Assembly (NCBI RefSeq): GCF_003363715.1
Contig: NZ_QREV01000003.1
Coordinates: 62,001-126,000, forward strand
Reading direction: 5' to 3'
DNA: 64,000 bases
From: Parabacteroides acidifaciens
Lineage (GTDB): Bacteria; Bacteroidota; Bacteroidia; Bacteroidales; Tannerellaceae
The notes beneath the pieces are model-generated. The model did no database searches. It was not told where the DNA came from and saw nothing but the letters and a program-made list of their open reading frames with translations. Position 1 is the stretch's first letter. Each line of letters begins with the position of its first letter. A program made the translations under genes and the position numbers. This document shows, in pieces, positions 8,301-17,554 of the stretch.

Positions 8301-9329
8301 ATGCTATTCGGACACGGTGATGATTTCTATAATTCGCAGAACGAAGTAAAGATAAACTTCAGTTCAAACGTCTGGCATGGTGCTAACCTGGAAAAGCTCA
8401 AAGATCATTTGAATGAGCAGTTTGATAAACTGACACGCTATCCGGAACCGGATGCCGGCACCCTGAAGCGGTTACTGGCCCGCCGGTATGAGATGAAAGA
8501 GAATAATATTGTCGTAACAAACGGCTCGATCACGGCTTTCTATCTCCTGGCGCAAGCCTGGAAGGGGGGGAAGTCGATGATTGCGATCCCCTCTTTCTCC
8601 GAATATGAAGATGCCTGCCGCCTGCACGGACATGAGATCAGCTTCTTCCCGACATCGGACGACCTGTCCGAACTTTCGCTCGAAGGACAGGATTTCTGCT
8701 GGATATGCAACCCGAACAATCCGGACGGCAAGCTGATACACCGCACCGAACTGCTGGCTCTGATTGCTGCTAACCGACAGACTACTTTTATCATCGACCA
8801 GGCATACGTCGCCTTTACGACTGAAGATATGCTGAAGCCTTCGGATGTCAAGAATCATCCGAACCTGATCCTGGTGCAGTCCATCTCGAAAGCCTACAAC
8901 ATTCCGGGGCTGCGCATCGGTTACCTGATTGCCTCTCCCGAGAAGACGGAAGAGATTAATAAATACATCATTCCCTGGTCGGTCAATGCGATCGCTATCG
9001 AGGCAAGCAAATATATCCTGATCCACCCGGCACAGTTCACCCTGCCGATCCGTAAATGGCAGCGCGAAACAGCCGAACTAATCTATCAGCTGAATAAGCT
9101 GGACGGTCTCGAAGTGCAACCCACTTCCACCACCTTCTTCCTGGTCCGCCTGAAGAAAGGTACTGCCGCCGCACTGAAACAGTATTTGTGGGAGAACCAC
9201 GGCATACTGATCCGCGACGCCTCCAACTTCCGCGGCCTCGATGAAACCTATATCCGTGTCTCTACCCAGACCACTGCCGAGAATCAGGTACTGGTCGATG
9301 CGGTAAAGGAATGGCTGGCGCAGCAATAA
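8301..9329 (+). CDS. class I/II PLP aminotransferase, CobD/HisC-like
   Basis: 342 residues of the fold-type I PLP family. NPNNPDG is the substrate/cofactor loop, IIDQAYVAF holds the Asp that pairs with the pyridine nitrogen, and SISKAYNIPGLRIGY contains the Schiff-base lysine and the phosphate-binding Arg. Opening residues MLFGHGDDF.. and the short length are closest in my memory to L-threonine-O-3-phosphate decarboxylase (CobD, aminopropanol arm of cobalamin) and histidinol-phosphate aminotransferase. No other cobalamin or histidine genes are nearby, so the choice between these cannot be made from context. It has its own promoter. Confidence 0.75.
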   Translation: MLFGHGDDFYNSQNEVKINFSSNVWHGANLEKLKDHLNEQFDKLTRYPEPDAGTLKRLLARRYEMKENNIVVTNGSITAFYLLAQAWKGGKSMIAIPSFSEYEDACRLHGHEISFFPTSDDLSELSLEGQDFCWICNPNNPDGKLIHRTELLALIAANRQTTFIIDQAYVAFTTEDMLKPSDVKNHPNLILVQSISKAYNIPGLRIGYLIASPEKTEEINKYIIPWSVNAIAIEASKYILIHPAQFTLPIRKWQRETAELIYQLNKLDGLEVQPTSTTFFLVRLKKGTAAALKQYLWENHGILIRDASNFRGLDETYIRVSTQTTAENQVLVDAVKEWLAQQ

Positions 9330-9428
9330 AGAAAAGTAAAAACATGGCACGCTGATGGCACAGATTAGGTAAATGGTAAATAAATATCATTATCTTTGTC
9401 TGTGTTATTCATTCAAATAAATGATAAT

Positions 9429-9695
9429 ATGAAAACATTAGAATTGCGTGCTTCATTAATGCAGGAAATTGTAGGGTTGTTAGATAACGACGAGGCAATG
9501 GAGAAGTTACAGAAATATATCCGTCGGTTAAAGAAAGAGATAACTGTAAATGCTCCGGCTGTTCAACCCTATACAATGGTAGAACTGAATGAGCGTATCA
9601 ATCAGGCAGAAGATGATGTCCGTACCGGGCGTACACTATCAAACGAACAGATGTTTGAGGAGATTGACAATTATCTGAAAGAATTATGCAGATAA
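9429..9695 (+). CDS. antitoxin of a RelE/ParE pair
   Basis: 88 residues from the ATG at 9429 (MKTLELRASLMQEIVGLL). An upstream ATG-like start at 9396 would lie inside the -7 box TATCTTTG (9391-9398) and is rejected. The N-terminal helix pattern LRASLMQEIVGLLDNDEAMEKL is widespread in Bacteroidales antitoxins, and AEDDVRTGRTLSNEQMFEEID is the typical toxin-binding tail. It overlaps the toxin gene by 10 nt. Confidence 0.8.
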   Translation: MKTLELRASLMQEIVGLLDNDEAMEKLQKYIRRLKKEITVNAPAVQPYTMVELNERINQAEDDVRTGRTLSNEQMFEEIDNYLKELCR

Positions 9696-10000
9696 TCTGG
9701 ACAGAACAAGCCCGGCAGCAGGTGAAGTCGGCTATGGACTATTGTAAAGCGACGTTCGGGACAAGAATCTTGATCCGTTTTAGTGGACAGTTAAAGGCTG
9801 ATATCGTTCGATTAGGTAAAAATCCGTTTATGGGACTGGTTGAGCCTTTATTGGAAGGACGAAATAAGGTATATCGTAGTTTAGTTATCCATAAATTGTA
9901 CAAGTTGGTTTATTATGTGGATGAAGAAACGATTTATATCGCCGATCTATGGGATGTGCGTCGTGATCCGGATAGATTAATAGCTCGTTTACCGTTGTAA
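9686..10000 (+). CDS. RelE/ParE-family toxin
   Basis: 104 residues: IIWTEQARQQVKSAMDYCKATFG begins with the ParE-like beta strand and helical hairpin, followed by GLVEPLLEGRNKVYRSLVI and the final strand TIYIADLWDVRRDPDRL. The central YRSLV...YKLVYYVD pattern is diagnostic of the ParE/RelE superfamily. It overlaps its antitoxin by 10 nt. Target (gyrase or ribosome) not determinable here. Confidence 0.85.
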   Translation: MQIIWTEQARQQVKSAMDYCKATFGTRILIRFSGQLKADIVRLGKNPFMGLVEPLLEGRNKVYRSLVIHKLYKLVYYVDEETIYIADLWDVRRDPDRLIARLPL

Positions 10001-10054
10001 AAGAGAATCGTTCAAACATAAATGAGGATGGGACTGAATAAAAAGTCCCATTCC

Positions 10055-10597
10055 TTACCCTTTTTCCCACTCAATCATCTTCCTCTTTCTTTCGCTTCCC
10101 CAATGATATTCTCCGTATTCTCCGGTGGAACGTATGACTCTATGGCACGGTATGAACAAAGAGACCGGATTGGCTCCTACTGCCGAACCGACTGCACGGC
10201 AGGCTTTCGGCTTTCCGATATGGTTGGCGATGGTGGAATAGGTGGTGAGTGTTCCGGTGGGAACCTTAAGTAATTCTTCCCAGACCTGTATCTGGAAATC
10301 AGTTCCCTTTACATGTAAAGGAATCGGACCGGAGGCGCATTCTTCTTTCCCTTCTCCCGTCTCTTCCCGGTAAGTAGCATTTGGGAAAATCGCTTGCAAT
10401 TCGCCTATGGCCTGCTTGCGGTCGTCATCGAAGGCGGCATAGCAAATTCCTTTTCCGGTACGGGCCAGCAGCATCTCTCCGAACTCTCCGCTGGTGTAAC
10501 GGTAGCGGATGACGAGGTTTCTCCCTCCGTCTTTATATTCTTCAGGAGTCATTCTTTCGATGCGGAACGAGCAGCTGTTTAAATGTGTGTAAGTCAT
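10055..10597 (-). CDS. ogt: methylated-DNA--protein-cysteine methyltransferase
   Basis: 180 residues from the ATG at 10597; a longer frame to 10633 would include the -7 box TAGCTTTG (10622-10629, minus strand). The C-terminal domain has the suicide-cysteine motif PCHRV in NPVSLFIPCHRVI, the Asn-hinge region VGSAVGANP and the Arg-finger helix TYSTIANHIGKPKACRAVG. It removes O6-alkyl groups from guanine, transferring them to its own cysteine. It is divergent from an AraC-family gene, an arrangement reminiscent of split Ada systems, but the neighbour carries a GyrI-like domain and not the Ada zinc domain. Confidence 0.9.
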   Translation of the reverse strand: MTYTHLNSCSFRIERMTPEEYKDGGRNLVIRYRYTSGEFGEMLLARTGKGICYAAFDDDRKQAIGELQAIFPNATYREETGEGKEECASGPIPLHVKGTDFQIQVWEELLKVPTGTLTTYSTIANHIGKPKACRAVGSAVGANPVSLFIPCHRVIRSTGEYGEYHWGSERKRKMIEWEKG

Positions 10598-10742
10598 AAT
10601 GATATAGTTTGATTCTGCTTGCAAAGCTAACATTCTTCTTTAATTATGAATGATGAATTGTGAATTATTTGTAAGTTAGCAAGATTGGAAAAGTGCCCCG
10701 GCAGGAGGCTGGTTACCTTTGCGAAGTAAAACAGAAAAGAAT

Positions 10743-11600
10743 ATGCAACAAAGAACTACGACAAGAGAAGAGTATCTGAAACGGGTGAACCTGGTGGTCG
10801 AGTATATCAATAATCACTTAGGGGACGAGATTGACCTGAATCGGCTGGCCGAAATGTCGCATTTATCCCCGTATCATTTTCATCGGGTGATGAGTGCGTT
10901 CCTGGGAGAGCCGTTAGGGGCGTTCATTGTGCGGAAACGGATTGAGACTGCAGCTCATCTGCTTCGCTACACGGATATGTCCATTGGCGATATCGCTTAC
11001 CGGATCGGATACGGTGCACCCTCCTCCCTGTCGAAAGCATTCAGGCAGTTCTATTCTATTTCACCTAACGAATACAGAAACAATAAAGAGTACACGATTA
11101 TGAGACCAGAAAAGATATGGCCCGACCTGCAATTGGAGGCCGAAGTGAAGGAAATCCCTGCCCGCGATGTTATCTATATCCGCCTGATGGGAAACTACCA
11201 GTTGAATGACTACGGTGGAACGTGGATGAGGCTTTATGCCTTTGCCCGCGAACAGAACCTGCCGGTGAACGACCCTTGTCCGCTTTGCATCTATCACGAT
11301 GACCCGAAGGTGACTTCCGAAGAGAAGCTCCGCACGGATGTCTGTATGGTGATGCCCGAAGCCGTTCAGCCGAAGGGGGAAGTCGGAGCGAAACAGATTC
11401 CGGCAGGACGTTATGCCAGCTTCATTTATAAAGGCCCGTACGACAAACTGCAAGCCGTCTATGATACCATCTATGCCCGTAAATTGCCGGAGATGGGTTG
11501 CACCCTGCGTGACGAGCCGAGCTACGAACGCTACCTGAACGATCCGTGCACGACGGAGCCGGAAGACCTGCTGACGGAAATCTGCATTCCGATACAGTAG
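10743..11600 (+). CDS. AraC-family regulator with GyrI-like effector domain
   Basis: 285 residues from the ATG at 10743 (MQQRTTTREEYL). Two AraC helix-turn-helix units span about residues 10-110 (YINNHLGDEIDLNRLAEMS, MSIGDIAYRIGYGAPSSLSKAF.QFYSISPNEYR). Residues 125-285 form a GyrI/SOUL-type ligand-binding module (PARDVIYIRLMGNY, RYASFIYKGPYDKLQAVYDTIY). This is the SoxS/Rob/BmrR-like layout in which the second domain senses hydrophobic or cationic compounds. TACCTTTG at 10714-10721 is a likely -7 box. It may control the neighbouring genes; no inducer can be named. Confidence 0.85.
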   Translation: MQQRTTTREEYLKRVNLVVEYINNHLGDEIDLNRLAEMSHLSPYHFHRVMSAFLGEPLGAFIVRKRIETAAHLLRYTDMSIGDIAYRIGYGAPSSLSKAFRQFYSISPNEYRNNKEYTIMRPEKIWPDLQLEAEVKEIPARDVIYIRLMGNYQLNDYGGTWMRLYAFAREQNLPVNDPCPLCIYHDDPKVTSEEKLRTDVCMVMPEAVQPKGEVGAKQIPAGRYASFIYKGPYDKLQAVYDTIYARKLPEMGCTLRDEPSYERYLNDPCTTEPEDLLTEICIPIQ

Positions 11601-11691
11601 CCCTGTTAATCTTTCTTGATTATCCCAGAATCGCTGAGCCTTTTGCCGGGTTGGTTGTTTACATAGCATCTTTATTTAAACGCAGACGATT

Positions 11692-11958
11692 ATGAAAACG
11701 ACAAGCAGACATCTTAGCGATAAACTGACAACCGAAGAAAGGGACTTGCTCCCTTCTTCGGATTTTGGCATTCCCGAAACCCGTGAGTTCCCGATGCCCG
11801 ATGCGGCCCACGTCCGGGCGGCAGAAGCCTATTTCCGCTACGCCTCCGAAACGGACAAGCCTCTCTTGGCTTACCGGATTCTATTAAAAGCACGAGAGTA
11901 CGGCGTAGAGGTGAAAAGTCCGACGGTCCTCGAATGGGCGGAGAAATATAAACCGTAA
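11692..11958 (+). CDS. small DUF6582-like protein
   Basis: 88 residues. The sequence LPSSDFGIPETREFPMPDAA followed by HVRAAEAYFRYA and a C-terminal REYGVEV matches a short domain (I recall it as DUF6582) found at the ends of phage proteins and as stand-alone bacterial proteins. No enzymatic motif is visible. It follows the AraC/GyrI gene by 91 nt in the same direction. Confidence 0.6.
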   Translation: MKTTSRHLSDKLTTEERDLLPSSDFGIPETREFPMPDAAHVRAAEAYFRYASETDKPLLAYRILLKAREYGVEVKSPTVLEWAEKYKP

Positions 11959-11998
11959 TAATTCTGCCGCCGGAGGGATATTGTTACCGGAAAAGTTT

Positions 11999-12132
11999 TA
12001 CATTTGCCTTGTGAACTGTAAAACGAATTGATTCAACTTATGAAACACCAACTCTGTATATAGCGTCTCCACACTGACATAACAGGCAAAGATACTTCCT
12101 GCCTGTTTGTACGCTATCCTATACATATACAG
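11999..12132 (+). promoter_or_regulatory. promoter and structured leader of the MATE gene
   Basis: TACATTTG (11999-12006) fits the -7 consensus and would give a leader of about 210 nt. Inside it, AACAGGCA (12081-12088) pairs with TGCCTGTT (12100-12107), and ATAGCGT (12060-12066) pairs with ACGCTAT (12111-12117), forming a two-tier stem. The leader contains no convincing gene. A cis-acting control element is plausible; no known riboswitch consensus was recognised. Confidence 0.4.
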
Positions 12133-12222
12133 GGTACGAATCTCTATACAATTATATTTATTCATTAGTCGGGATGCCTTCCCTTGCGGAGGTGTGTCCG
12201 GACGCATCCTTTAAGTTGAATT

Positions 12223-13566
12223 ATGAACTTTTCTTATAAACAAATCTGGCTCATCAACTATCCGGTGATGATGAGCTTGCTGATGGAACAATTGATTAAC
12301 ATGACAGACGCCGTGTGTCTGGGACGGGTAGGCAAGGTAGAGTTAGGAGCTTCGGCTCTGGCGTGTATGTATTATCTGGCGATTTATATGCTGGGCTTTG
12401 GCTTCGGGTTGGGCATACAGGTACTTGTCGCACGGAAGAATGGTGAGGGACGGCTGTCTGAAACGGGCGAAGTGTTCTGGCAGGGACAGTATTTCCTGCT
12501 GGCACTGGCATTGGCGTTATGCCTGCTGTCCGAGTTTCTTTCTCCTTTTCTGCTTCGCCGGATGATTGCATCCGATGCCGTCTGGCAGGCGGTTGTCGAT
12601 TATGTCCGGTGGCGTAACTACGGGCTGTTCTTTGCATTCCCGGTATTGGCGTTCCGTTCTTTCTTTGTCGGGATTACGAAGACGAAAGTGTTGATTGTGA
12701 ACTCGGTGTTGATGGTACTGGTGAATGTGGCGCTCAACTATATCCTGATCTTCGGTCGTTTCGGGTTTCCGGCATTGGGGATTTCGGGGGCGGCGATCGC
12801 CTCTTCGCTGGCGGAAGGATTCTCGTTGTTGTTCTTTAGTGTGTATGTCTGGAAGAAGGTGGACTGGAAGCGGTTCGGTCTGAAGCCTGTGTTTCGTTTC
12901 GCCCTCTTGCGGCAGTTGTTCCGTTTGTCGGTGTGGACGATGGTGCGCTCTTTTGTTTGTGTGATTCCCTGGTTCTATTTCTTTGTGGTCATCGAGCATT
13001 TGGGGGAGAGCCAGTTGGCGATTGCCAACATCATCCGGAATGTCTTTACCATATTCTTTGTTATCATGAACTCGTTTGCGACGACGACGAGTGCGCTGGT
13101 CAGTAACCTGATCGGGGCTGGAGAACGAGGACGGGTGATGTCGCTCTGCCGGAAAGTGATGTGGTTGAGCTATGGGATCGGGACGCCGTTTGTGTTGCTG
13201 GCTTTGCTTTTTCCTACTGTTGTATTGGGTATTTATACGAACGAGGCGTCTTTGGTTGACGGGGCTTTCTGGCCTTATCTGGTGATGTTGACGAATTACT
13301 TCCTGGCGATTCCCGGTTATATTTACTGCAATGCGGTGATCGGAACGGGGCATACCCGGACGGCTTTTGCTTTCCAGTTGGTTACGATTGCCGGCTATGT
13401 CGGGTATCTGTTACTATTGTCCGGCTTTCCGGGGATGCCGTTGGCGGTTTACTGGACTGCGGACCATGTGCATGTGTTATTGCTCTTTATCCTTTCTTAT
13501 TCATATATAAGGAAGGAGTATAAACAATTCAATCTGAGTCCGGTTCTATATAAAGAAGACAATTAA
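12223..13566 (+). CDS. MATE-family multidrug/sodium antiporter
   Basis: 447 residues with about twelve membrane segments in two homologous halves. The start NYPVMMSLLMEQLINMTDAVCLGRVG is the classic MATE first helix (x-P-x-x...Q-L-I..D-x-x-x-x-G). These inner-membrane antiporters expel cationic drugs or metabolites using Na+ or H+ gradients. The substrate cannot be predicted. The gene has a long, possibly structured leader and ends 12 nt before fumC, with which it may be co-transcribed. Confidence 0.9.
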   Translation: MNFSYKQIWLINYPVMMSLLMEQLINMTDAVCLGRVGKVELGASALACMYYLAIYMLGFGFGLGIQVLVARKNGEGRLSETGEVFWQGQYFLLALALALCLLSEFLSPFLLRRMIASDAVWQAVVDYVRWRNYGLFFAFPVLAFRSFFVGITKTKVLIVNSVLMVLVNVALNYILIFGRFGFPALGISGAAIASSLAEGFSLLFFSVYVWKKVDWKRFGLKPVFRFALLRQLFRLSVWTMVRSFVCVIPWFYFFVVIEHLGESQLAIANIIRNVFTIFFVIMNSFATTTSALVSNLIGAGERGRVMSLCRKVMWLSYGIGTPFVLLALLFPTVVLGIYTNEASLVDGAFWPYLVMLTNYFLAIPGYIYCNAVIGTGHTRTAFAFQLVTIAGYVGYLLLLSGFPGMPLAVYWTADHVHVLLLFILSYSYIRKEYKQFNLSPVLYKEDN

Positions 13567-13578
13567 AATGAACTTTTT

Positions 13579-14991
13579 ATGGAATATCGGATAGAGAAAG
13601 ACACGATGGGGGAGGTAAAAGTCCCCATCGATGCCTATTATGGCGCGCAGACACAGCGCAGTGTGGACAATTTCAAGATTGCCCGGGATATTAACCGCAT
13701 GCCGATCGAGGTGATACGCGGGTTCGCTTACCTGAAGAAGGCGGCAGCTCTGGCAAACAAGGACGCGGGCGTTTTATCGGCTGAGAAGTGCGAACTGATC
13801 GGGCGTGTCTGCGACGAGATATTGGCGGGCAAGCTCGACGACCAGTTCCCGTTGGTCGTCTGGCAAACCGGTAGCGGCACGCAGACCAATATGAACGTGA
13901 ACGAGGTAATTGCCAATCGGGCCCATGTCCTGAACGGCGGCAAACTGACGGATAAGGAAAAGGTGCTGCTTCCCAATGACGATGTGAACAAGTCGCAGTC
14001 TTCGAATGACACGTTTCCGACGGCTATGCACATTGCCGCCTATATCATGGTTAAAGAAGTCACCCTTCCCGGCCTGGAGAAGCTGCTCAAGACTCTCCGG
14101 AAGAAAAGTCGCGACTTTATGCCTGTTGTCAAGATTGGACGTACGCACTTTATGGATGCGACCCCGCTGACATTGGGCCAGGAGTTCAGTGGTTATGCCT
14201 CCCAGTTGGAACATGGCATACGGGCGATTAAAAACGCTCTTCTGCATTTGGCGGAACTGGCGATCGGAGGGACGGCAGTCGGAACAGGTATCAATACGCC
14301 TCCTGACTTTGACGAATGCGTGTCGAAACGGGTTTCGGAGATGACGGGACAACCGTTTGTGAAGGCGCCGAATAAGTTCGAGGCGCTTGCTTCGCACGAC
14401 GCGATCGTGGAGGTGCATGGCGCCTTGAAGCAGGTTGCTGTCAGCCTGATGAAGATTGCGAATGACATCCGTATGTTGAGTTCGGGACCGCGTGCCGGTA
14501 TTGGTGAAATTCATCTGCCTGAGAACGAGCCGGGCTCCTCCATTATGCCGGGAAAAGTGAACCCTACGCAGTGCGAGGCTTTGACGATGATTGCCACCCA
14601 GGTGATGGGGAACGATGTGGCAATCTCGGTCGGTGGTGCGAGCGGGCAGTTCGAACTGAATGTGTTCAAGCCGATGATTATTTATAACTTCCTGCACAGT
14701 GCCCGGCTGATAGGCGAAGGCTGTGTCAGCTTTAACGACCGTTGCGCCGTCGGTATCGAACCGGTGAAGGAGAACATAAAGAAGCATCTCGACGATTCGC
14801 TGATGCTGGTCACCGCCCTGAATCCGAAGATCGGTTATTACAAAGCTGCCTCCATTGCCCAGAAAGCCTTCAAGGAGAATAAAACCTTGAAACAGGCCGC
14901 TGTCGAGTCGGGGCTGCTAACGGCCGAAGAGTTTGACGAATGGGTGGATCCGTCGAAGATGGTTGGTCGGTTGGATACATTCCCGGAATGA
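13579..14991 (+). CDS. fumC: class II fumarate hydratase
   Basis: 470 residues, standard size. It carries the fumarase/aspartase signature [11 protein letters not shown] (about residues 317-327), the [13 protein letters not shown] loop near residue 98 and the [13 protein letters not shown] region. It interconverts fumarate and malate; in Bacteroidales this belongs to the reductive succinate branch. It sits 12 nt after the MATE gene. The fumarase assignment over aspartase rests on [13 protein letters not shown] and overall similarity and is secure. Confidence 0.96.
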   Translation: MEYRIEKDTMGEVKVPIDAYYGAQTQRSVDNFKIARDINRMPIEVIRGFAYLKKAAALANKDAGVLSAEKCELIGRVCDEILAGKLDDQFPLVVWQTGSGTQTNMNVNEVIANRAHVLNGGKLTDKEKVLLPNDDVNKSQSSNDTFPTAMHIAAYIMVKEVTLPGLEKLLKTLRKKSRDFMPVVKIGRTHFMDATPLTLGQEFSGYASQLEHGIRAIKNALLHLAELAIGGTAVGTGINTPPDFDECVSKRVSEMTGQPFVKAPNKFEALASHDAIVEVHGALKQVAVSLMKIANDIRMLSSGPRAGIGEIHLPENEPGSSIMPGKVNPTQCEALTMIATQVMGNDVAISVGGASGQFELNVFKPMIIYNFLHSARLIGEGCVSFNDRCAVGIEPVKENIKKHLDDSLMLVTALNPKIGYYKAASIAQKAFKENKTLKQAAVESGLLTAEEFDEWVDPSKMVGRLDTFPE

Positions 14992-15026
14992 TATAAATGC
15001 TGATTTATCGGTGCGTTTGCTCGTAT

Positions 15027-15138
15027 TTACCGGACGCAGACGGGCGCAGATTACGCAGAGGAACGCAGACTTATTTTCTTTTAAAACAATAAATGATCTG
15101 CGTTCGTCTGCGTTGTCTGCGAAATCTGCGTCCGGTAA
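15027..15138. repeat. imperfect inverted repeat rich in CGCAGA units
   Basis: TTACCGGACGCAGA (15027-15040) is repeated inverted as TCTGCGTCCGGTAA (15125-15138). Between them are further CGCAGA words on the left arm and TCTGCG words on the right arm, separated by an AT-rich loop. It lies between convergent fumC and the nitroreductase gene, so it may form a terminator-like RNA on both strands. Similar CGCAGATTACGCAG runs are common intergenic repeats in Bacteroidales. Confidence 0.75.
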
Positions 15139-15171
15139 TACAAACATAGCGACACCCCGTTAAATCATCAT

Positions 15172-16164
15172 TTACTTCTTATTCCCCTCTGTTATTACCT
15201 CCTTTATATTTTGCCTTAGTGAGTAAGCTACCTCCTTCGCATACCCGATCCGTAACAACAATACCGGATATTCTTTATCGATAGGCAACTCTTGCCGTAT
15301 CTCCTCCGCTAACTCTTTTACCTCGCAAGGCTGGTTGAGGAAGGCGGCAGCGATGTTTTCCTGTGTGGCTGTCAGCAGGAAGCGTTGCAGGGTTCTGCCC
15401 AGGCCGATCCATTCTCCGACGGTGTTGTTGGGGACTGTGAAAAGAACCAGATGGGAGGATGAGGCGATTTTCTTCCTGTCTCCTTTGTTCTGGGTGGAGC
15501 TGTTGAGGAATGAACCCATGATTGCTTTCGACAGGAATGCCGGCAGGTTCGGGGCGCCGAAGACGGCATAACTCAGTCCGTTGCGTGTCGCTTCCGAATG
15601 TTTTTTGTTGTAACGCATCCAGGCTTGCAGTTCCTCCTTGAAGGCAGGGTCGTTCATCTGGCTGTCGTTTCCTTTCGAGATAAGTGCTTTCAGGGTGTTA
15701 AACTCTTCGGAACCGTTCTTCCAGAGATGAAAGCGGATGCCCGATTCAGTTGCGATGGCAGTCAATGCTTCGAGGCTTTTCTCCGGGACTACCTGTCCGT
15801 TGTAGACGCTTCGGTTTGTCTGCCGTTTCTTTATGGCCGGATAAAGCGGGGAGGGAAGGACGTCTGCCGACTTCTCAAGGCTGATATGGATGGCGGCAGG
15901 TTGTTCGGCCGGTGCTTCTATGCTGGCTTCCGTCTGGTAACCGGAGACCGAGGCTGCTATGCAAAGGTTCTCTGTGGCGCATCCTAAGCTGATGTATAAC
16001 TCCCGGCGATCGTTGTCGACAACAGGAAGTTCTTTTGTCAGGTCCGGCAGGATTGTAATTTCTTTTTCGCCGATGCGGAAAAGCCAGGGCTGGGTGTTAT
16101 GTCCCGAGGGAGCCCGGGTGGCAAGCTCTACGAGCTGAAGGTAGTCGGTATTCATTGTATTCAT
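15172..16164 (-). CDS. Acg-family FMN-binding nitroreductase-like oxidoreductase
   Basis: 330 residues. LVELATRAPSGHNTQPWLF is the FMN-binding N-terminal motif of the nitroreductase fold; a second half (KKIASSSHLVLFTVPN, WIGLGRTLQRFLLTAT) completes the tandem-domain Acg type. Members are thought to bind or reduce with FMN, but some lack catalytic activity and store flavin. It stands alone, with a near-perfect promoter upstream and convergent fumC downstream. A second in-frame ATG occurs three codons in; the first is used here. Confidence 0.75.
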   Translation of the reverse strand: MNTMNTDYLQLVELATRAPSGHNTQPWLFRIGEKEITILPDLTKELPVVDNDRRELYISLGCATENLCIAASVSGYQTEASIEAPAEQPAAIHISLEKSADVLPSPLYPAIKKRQTNRSVYNGQVVPEKSLEALTAIATESGIRFHLWKNGSEEFNTLKALISKGNDSQMNDPAFKEELQAWMRYNKKHSEATRNGLSYAVFGAPNLPAFLSKAIMGSFLNSSTQNKGDRKKIASSSHLVLFTVPNNTVGEWIGLGRTLQRFLLTATQENIAAAFLNQPCEVKELAEEIRQELPIDKEYPVLLLRIGYAKEVAYSLRQNIKEVITEGNKK

Positions 16165-16172
16165 TTTTAAGA

Positions 16173-16204
16173 CAAACGTAAAGAACTAAATGGTAACATC
16201 CAAA
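16173..16204 (-). promoter_or_regulatory. promoter of the Acg-like nitroreductase gene
   Basis: On the minus strand TTTG (16201-16204), N20, TACGTTTG (16173-16180) matches the Bacteroidetes sigma-ABfr consensus fully. The plus-strand TATTTTTG at 16234-16241 may be the -7 box of the divergent radical-SAM gene. Confidence 0.7.
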
Positions 16205-16285
16205 TAATCCTTCCTCTCTTCAAAGATTATTCTTATTTTTGTTCCTGAAAGGAAACCGGCTGTCGCCTCCCGAAAATAGAAAATT

Positions 16286-17554
16286 ATGGATGATAAAGTG
16301 CTCGAGAAACTGAAAGTGCTGGCGGAGTCGGCCAAGTACGATGTATCCTGCGCTTCCAGTGGAACGTCGCGCAAGAGTAAGAGCGGCGCGATAGGAAGTG
16401 CGGCGGGATGGGGCATTTGCCATAGCTTTGCCGAAGACGGCCGTTGCATCTCGCTCCTGAAGATCATGCTGACGAACTACTGCATCTTCGACTGTGCCTA
16501 CTGCATCAACCGCCGCAGCAACGATATTCCCCGCGCTACGCTTTCGGTTACCGAGTTGGTGAATCTCACCATCGAGTTCTACCGCCGTAATTATATCGAA
16601 GGACTTTTCCTGAGTTCGGGGGTGGTGCGCAATGCCGACTATACGATGGAACGCCTGGTGCGCGTCGTGAAAGACTTGCGGACGGTCTACCGTTTCAACG
16701 GCTATATCCATCTGAAAAGTATTCCCGGAGCCAGTCAGGAACTAGTGAACGAAGCCGGCCTTTACGCTGACCGTATGAGCGTAAACATCGAGATCCCGAA
16801 CGAGAAAAGCCTCCGTTTGCTGGCTCCCGAAAAAGATTTTCAGAGTGTTTTCCAGCCGATGCGCTACATCCAGCAGGGAGTCTTGCAGAGTGCCGAAGAG
16901 CGGAAGCGTTTTCGGCACGCACCGCGTTTTGTACCGGCCGGACAGAGCACGCAGATGATTGTCGGCGCTACGTCCGATTCGGACAAAGACATCCTCCGCC
17001 TCTCGTCCGCCCTCTATCAGCGTCCGACGATGAAGCGCGTGTACTACTCCGGCTTCATCCCCGTCAACGAATATGACAACCGGCTGCCGGCCCTGAAACA
17101 ACCGCCGCTGGTGCGTGAGAACCGTCTTTATCAGGCGGACTGGCTGCTCCGCTTCTATCAGTTCAAGGTGGATGAGATCGTGAACGATGCCTATCCCGAC
17201 CTGGACCTGGAGGTCGACCCGAAACTCGGCTGGGCATTGCGTCATCCGGAACAGTTCCCGGTCGATATCAACAAGGCGGACTACGAGATGCTGCTCCGTG
17301 TGCCCGGCATCGGTGTGAAGTCGGCAAAACTGATCGTTGTCTCCCGCCGCTATTCCCGCCTGGGAACGGAACAGTTGAAGAAGATCGGTGTCGTGATGAA
17401 GAAAGCCCAGTATTTCATCACCTGCCACGAGCTGCCGATACGGACAATCAACGAAGTGTCGCCCGAAGCCGTCCGCCAACTCCTTGTCCGGAAAGCAGGA
17501 CGGAAGAAGACGGACGACCGCCAGCTTATCCTTCAATTCCAGGATGAACCATGA
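16286..17554 (+). CDS. putative DNA modification/repair radical SAM protein (TIGR03916 type)
   Basis: 422 residues. NYCIFDCAYCINRR holds the CxxxCxxC cluster of radical SAM enzymes. The opening LAESAKYDVSC.SSGT and the sequence RNADYTMERLVRVVKDLR are typical of the family linked with uracil-DNA-glycosylase-like domains. Residues about 320-360 form a helix-hairpin-helix (DINKADYEMLLRVPGIGVKSA), pointing to DNA binding. It overlaps the next gene by ATGA, and the two families are found together in many genomes. The reaction is unknown; a role in repair or removal of a modified base is inferred from partners. Confidence 0.85.
   Translation: MDDKVLEKLKVLAESAKYDVSCASSGTSRKSKSGAIGSAAGWGICHSFAEDGRCISLLKIMLTNYCIFDCAYCINRRSNDIPRATLSVTELVNLTIEFYRRNYIEGLFLSSGVVRNADYTMERLVRVVKDLRTVYRFNGYIHLKSIPGASQELVNEAGLYADRMSVNIEIPNEKSLRLLAPEKDFQSVFQPMRYIQQGVLQSAEERKRFRHAPRFVPAGQSTQMIVGATSDSDKDILRLSSALYQRPTMKRVYYSGFIPVNEYDNRLPALKQPPLVRENRLYQADWLLRFYQFKVDEIVNDAYPDLDLEVDPKLGWALRHPEQFPVDINKADYEMLLRVPGIGVKSAKLIVVSRRYSRLGTEQLKKIGVVMKKAQYFITCHELPIRTINEVSPEAVRQLLVRKAGRKKTDDRQLILQFQDEP

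Noticed and set aside
10055-11600. A split Ada adaptive-response system (ogt plus AraC gene).
   Set aside because: The AraC protein carries a GyrI-like domain and lacks the Ada Cys-rich methyl-phosphotriester domain.
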